Shown here in pieces: positions 5,637 to 8,244 of a DNA stretch of 8,244 nucleotides. Within the stretch, counting starts at the first letter, position 1. The number at the start of each line of letters is the position of its first letter. The DNA comes from Bacteroidales bacterium UBA1197 (lineage in GTDB: Bacteria > Bacteroidota > Bacteroidia > Bacteroidales > UBA932): contig DBYB01000031.1 in NCBI GenBank assembly GCA_002309995.1, positions 1-8,244 of the forward strand, read 5' to 3'. The notes below the pieces were generated by a model. It did not search any database, was not told the origin of the DNA, and worked only from the letters and a program-made list of their open reading frames with translations. The position numbers were made by a program, and so were the translations under genes.

Positions 5637-6755
5637 ATGAACAAGATTTTCGAAAAGGGCGGCAAGCTCTACTGGCTTCACAGCTCCGTCGACGCTTTTG
5701 AGACATTCCTTCACGTGCCCGGCACCGTAACCCTCAAGGGTTCCCACGTGCGCGACGCCATCGACCTCAAGCGTCTCCTCATCCTGGTGGTGATAGCCGC
5801 CGCCCCCGCAGCCCTGTTCGGTATGTGGAACGTCGGTTACCAGCACGGCCTTGCAATGGGGCAGACCGGAGTGCACATACTCGAGTACTTCTGGTTCGGC
5901 TTCCTCAAGGTTCTTCCCCTGTACATCGTTTCCTACGGCGTAGGTCTCGCCATCGAATTCGCTTCCAGCCAGATACGCAACGAGGAAGTGAGCGAGGGCT
6001 ACCTCGTGAGCGGATTCTTCATTCCCCTCATCGTGCCGGTTGACATCCCCCTGTGGATGCTCGCCCTGGCAGTCGCCTTCGCCGTCATCCTCGGCAAGGA
6101 GATCTTCGGAGGCACCGGAATGAATATCTGGAACCCGGCCCTGCTGGCACGCGCGTTCCTGTTCTTCTCCTACCCCAACTACATGTCGGGTTCCGAATGC
6201 TGGATAGCGTTCAAGAAGGGTGAGACCGCAGTGGCCGACGCTTTCACCGGCGCCACTCCCCTCGCCCTCGGCGGCGCCCCCGCCCAGTACGGCACCGGCT
6301 TCTGGGATCTCTTCATCGGAACCGTTCCCGGCTCCGTGGGTGAGACTTCCGTAATCGCCATCCTGCTCGGCGCCGCGCTCCTCCTCTGGACCGGCATCGC
6401 AAGCTGGAAGATTATGTGCGGCAGCGTCGCGGGCGCCCTGCTCGTGGGCTGGATCGGCCAGGCCGCCGGCATCACCGACATCCCCTGCTATATGCAGCTC
6501 CTCTACGGCGGTTTCGCCTTCGGTACCGTGTTCATGGCCACCGACCCCGTAACCTCCTGCCAGACCGAGTGCGGCAAGTGGATCTTCGGACTCCTCGTCG
6601 GTATGCTCTGCGTGATGGTTCGTCTCTTCAACCCCGGCTACGCCGAAGGTATGATGCTCGCCATCCTGCTTTGCAACACCTTCGCTCCGCTTATCGACCA
6701 CTGCGTCGTGAGCGCCCATATCTCCCGCAGGGAAAGGAAACTTAAAGCCGCATAG
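5637..6755 (+). CDS. nqrB: Na+-translocating NADH:quinone reductase subunit B
   Basis: NqrB (372 residues) is a polytopic inner-membrane subunit that carries covalent FMN and riboflavin and takes part in Na+ translocation and quinone reduction. Thr207 in FTGATPLA corresponds to the threonine that carries phosphoester-linked FMN in Vibrio NqrB. Hydrophobic segments are evident at about 46-63, 85-106, 121-134, 139-153, 235-250, 261-275 and 310-350, and the GKEIFGGTGMNIWNPALLARAFLFFSYP block (153-180) is characteristic of the NqrB/RnfD family. The short N-terminal cytoplasmic region holds KGSHVRDAIDLKR (34-46). It is somewhat shorter than the roughly 415-residue Vibrio protein, mostly by loop and N-terminal differences. 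It starts five bases after nqrA, and nqrC follows after two bases. Confidence 0.95.
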   Translation: MNKIFEKGGKLYWLHSSVDAFETFLHVPGTVTLKGSHVRDAIDLKRLLILVVIAAAPAALFGMWNVGYQHGLAMGQTGVHILEYFWFGFLKVLPLYIVSYGVGLAIEFASSQIRNEEVSEGYLVSGFFIPLIVPVDIPLWMLALAVAFAVILGKEIFGGTGMNIWNPALLARAFLFFSYPNYMSGSECWIAFKKGETAVADAFTGATPLALGGAPAQYGTGFWDLFIGTVPGSVGETSVIAILLGAALLLWTGIASWKIMCGSVAGALLVGWIGQAAGITDIPCYMQLLYGGFAFGTVFMATDPVTSCQTECGKWIFGLLVGMLCVMVRLFNPGYAEGMMLAILLCNTFAPLIDHCVVSAHISRRERKLKAA

Positions 6756-6757
6756 CC

Positions 6758-7549
6758 ATGAATACCAACAGCAACGTTTACACCGTCATCTACACCACGA
6801 TAGTCGTGGCTGTAGTATCGGCCGTCCTGGCTTTCGTGGCGATGAGACTGGGTCCCGCCCAGAGCGCCAACGCCAAGGCTGAGACCCTTCGCCAGATGAT
6901 GTCGGCGGCAGGCATCAAGCCCACCGAGGAGCTTTACGCCACCTCCAACGCCGACATTCTGCAGCTCTATGCCGACAGCATCGAAGAGGCCTATACCATT
7001 GATCTCGACGGCAAGGAGAACGGCAGGCTTTCCACCGCAGCCGACAAGATTGAACTGATAGACAAGCTCAAGCCGCAGAACAAGGCCATCAAGGCCGGAA
7101 GCGGCGCCACCCTGCCCGTGTATATCTTCAAGGGCGGAATCGCCGTCATCCCCATCTACGGCGCGGGCCTCTGGGGCCCCGTGTGGGGTTATGTAGCCTT
7201 CGAGCCCGACTGCCACACCATCGCAGGCGCCTTCTTCGACCACGAGGGAGAGACTCCTGGTCTGGGCGCCAAGATCAAGGATGAACCCTGGTTCCGCGAG
7301 AAATTCTCCGGCAAGACAGTTGAATGGGGCGACGAGCCCGCATTCAGGCTGGAGAAAAACGCCGAGGCTACCGGCGCCACCAACGCTGTGGACGCCATCA
7401 CCGGTGCGACAATGACCTCGAAGGGCCTGAACGAGGCTCTCAACGTATGGTTCAAGGCCTACGAGAAGCACTTCGGCATCGCAGCGTTCTTCGCTGCCCT
7501 GAGCCAGCACGAGATTTCTGAAGAAACCACGCAAAACGAGGAGGAATAG
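6758..7549 (+). CDS. nqrC: Na+-translocating NADH:quinone reductase subunit C
   Basis: NqrC (263 residues) has one N-terminal membrane helix (about 8-30) and a large FMN-binding domain that in Vibrio faces the periplasm. Thr218 in AITGATMTS corresponds to the covalent FMN-threonine of the family S(T)GATxTS motif. The upstream block GGIAVIPIYGAGLWGPVWGYVA (126-147) and the HEGETPGLGAKI block (164-175) are also diagnostic of NqrC and RnfG. The last 20 or so residues form a Glu-rich tail (EISEETTQNEEE) that varies in the family. The start lies two bases after the nqrB stop, so translation is likely coupled. Confidence 0.95.
   Translation: MNTNSNVYTVIYTTIVVAVVSAVLAFVAMRLGPAQSANAKAETLRQMMSAAGIKPTEELYATSNADILQLYADSIEEAYTIDLDGKENGRLSTAADKIELIDKLKPQNKAIKAGSGATLPVYIFKGGIAVIPIYGAGLWGPVWGYVAFEPDCHTIAGAFFDHEGETPGLGAKIKDEPWFREKFSGKTVEWGDEPAFRLEKNAEATGATNAVDAITGATMTSKGLNEALNVWFKAYEKHFGIAAFFAALSQHEISEETTQNEEE
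7540..7544 (+). promoter_or_regulatory. strong Shine-Dalgarno site for nqrD
   Basis: GGAGG, within gaggaggaa at the 3' end of nqrC, lies eight bases before the nqrD ATG at 7553. It is the clearest purine-rich ribosome binding site in the window; the other starts lack one. It also encodes the terminal Glu codons of NqrC, so its match may partly be a by-product of that acidic tail. Confidence 0.5.
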
Positions 7550-7552
7550 ACT

Positions 7553-8164
7553 ATGGCACAGAAACTTAAGGATACCATCCTCAATCCCATACTGAAGGGT
7601 AACCCCATCACCGTGCTGGTGCTGGGCATCTGCTCCTCGCTGGCCGTTACCGTCCAGCTCAAGGGAGCCCTTGTGATGGCCATATCGGTCATCGCCGTGA
7701 CAGGCCTCTCCAGCCTCGTGTGCTCGCTGCTCCGCAACACCATCCCCAACCGTGTGCGAATCATCATCCAGCTGGTGGTGGTGGCAATGATGGTGATTCT
7801 GGTCGATCAGATCCTGAAGGCCGGGGAAGCCACCTACGCCATCGACAAGCAGCTCTCCGTTTACATCGGTCTGATCATCACCAACTGCATCGTGATGGGC
7901 CGCATCGAGGCGTTCGCCCTCGGCAACAAGCCCATCCCCTCACTGCTCGACGGCCTCGCCAACGGCGTTGGTTACGGACTGATACTCATCGTCGTAGCCT
8001 TTTTCCGCGAGCTCTTCGGAAGCGGAACCCTCTTCGGCCTCCAGGTGCTGCCCGCCGGCTACGTTCCCAACAACCTCGTAATCCTGCCGCCTTTCGCCCT
8101 CATCCTCCTGGGATGCATCATCTGGGTGCACAGGGCGCTGGACAAGGACCTTCAGGAAGAATAA
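7553..8164 (+). CDS. nqrD: Na+-translocating NADH:quinone reductase subunit D
   Basis: NqrD (203 residues, usual about 210) is a six-helix integral membrane protein that pairs with NqrE in an inverted arrangement. Cys27 (in LVLGICSS) and Cys112 (in IITNCIVMGR) match the conserved cysteines that, with two from NqrE, hold an intramembrane [2Fe-2S] centre in Vibrio Na+-NQR. Hydrophobic stretches occur at about 19-35, 38-58, 69-88, 101-121, 137-152 and 177-192. RnfE is the closest paralogue, but the flanking nqrA-C genes and the NNLVILPP segment (171-178) support NqrD. It starts three bases after nqrC with a good Shine-Dalgarno sequence, and nqrE follows after 12 bases. Confidence 0.95.
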   Translation: MAQKLKDTILNPILKGNPITVLVLGICSSLAVTVQLKGALVMAISVIAVTGLSSLVCSLLRNTIPNRVRIIIQLVVVAMMVILVDQILKAGEATYAIDKQLSVYIGLIITNCIVMGRIEAFALGNKPIPSLLDGLANGVGYGLILIVVAFFRELFGSGTLFGLQVLPAGYVPNNLVILPPFALILLGCIIWVHRALDKDLQEE

Positions 8165-8176
8165 TCGCTACGCCCT

Positions 8177-8244
8177 ATGGAATACATCAGCTTATTCGTA
8201 AAGTCGATATTCGTTGACAATATGATCTTCGCATACTTCCTGGG
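8177..8244 (+). CDS. nqrE: Na+-translocating NADH:quinone reductase subunit E (5' part)
   Basis: Only the first 22 codons and two bases fall in the window. The translation MEYISLFVKSIFVDNMIFAYFL matches the highly conserved NqrE N-terminus, which in Vibrio reads [24 protein letters not shown]. NqrE is the integral membrane partner of NqrD and supplies the other two cysteines of the intramembrane iron-sulfur site, which lie beyond the window edge. Position directly after nqrD is the standard gene order. Confidence 0.9.
   Translation, partial: MEYISLFVKSIFVDNMIFAYFL

Noticed and set aside
4285..5706. 473-codon open frame on the - strand opposite nqrA
   Set aside because: A shadow of nqrA codon bias; the Ala/Gly/Glu/His-rich translation matches no family I recognise and it runs across the nqrA-nqrB junction.
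5628..7534. Two long - strand open frames opposite nqrB and nqrC
   Set aside because: Both are Gly/His/Glu-rich mirror frames of clear nqr genes, with no promoter or start signal of their own.
4303..8244. Rnf complex instead of Na+-NQR
   Set aside because: The order A-B-C-D-E with an NqrA-type first subunit (not the ferredoxin-like, Cys-rich RnfC/RnfB), and the NqrE N-terminus, fit Nqr; no 4Fe-4S cluster motifs are present.

Overview
The window looks like part of a GC-rich genome of the phylum Bacteroidota, probably an uncultured Bacteroidales-type bacterium (inference). The main clues are promoter -7 boxes of the TAnnTTTG/TAnnTTCG type in front of three transcription units, almost no Shine-Dalgarno sequences, a bacterial FatA/FatB-like acyl-ACP thioesterase, and a UvrD/PcrA helicase followed by an nqr operon.

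Layout. Positions 1-204 are non-coding. They hold a small hairpin and two hairpins that share the stem GAGGGTCCA/TGGACCCTC; the first is followed by T-rich sequence and could terminate an upstream gene. A -7 box (191-198) then sits six bases ahead of a two-gene unit on the + strand: a NIF3/YbgI-type dinuclear metal protein (205-984), and, overlapping it by 11 bases, an acyl-ACP thioesterase (974-1717). This unit converges on a UvrD/PcrA-type helicase on the - strand (1714-4233), and the two stop codons overlap. A 69-bp intergenic region (4234-4302) carries outward-facing, physically overlapping promoter candidates for the helicase and for the nqr operon. The rest is nqrA-nqrB-nqrC-nqrD and the first 22 codons of nqrE, tightly packed on the + strand. 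The window ends inside nqrE, and nqrF is expected just beyond.

Function. The nqr genes encode the Na+-translocating NADH:quinone oxidoreductase, the respiratory entry point for NADH that builds a sodium-motive force. The helicase is a DNA-repair/replication motor. The thioesterase ends or diverts fatty-acid synthesis by releasing acyl chains from acyl carrier protein. The NIF3-like protein is a conserved metal protein whose role is not settled.

The most unusual thing here is a 196-bp GC-rich palindromic element (1934-2129) inside the helicase gene. It has perfect 20-bp terminal inverted repeats, several internal hairpins, and no stop codon in any of the three frames on the helicase coding strand. 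It adds about 66 Pro/Gly/Ser-rich residues, in frame, to the linker between the helicase core and the C-terminal domain. Short motifs link it to the hairpins at the left edge, so a dispersed palindromic repeat family able to enter coding sequence is a reasonable hypothesis, comparable in behaviour to the Rickettsia palindromic elements.
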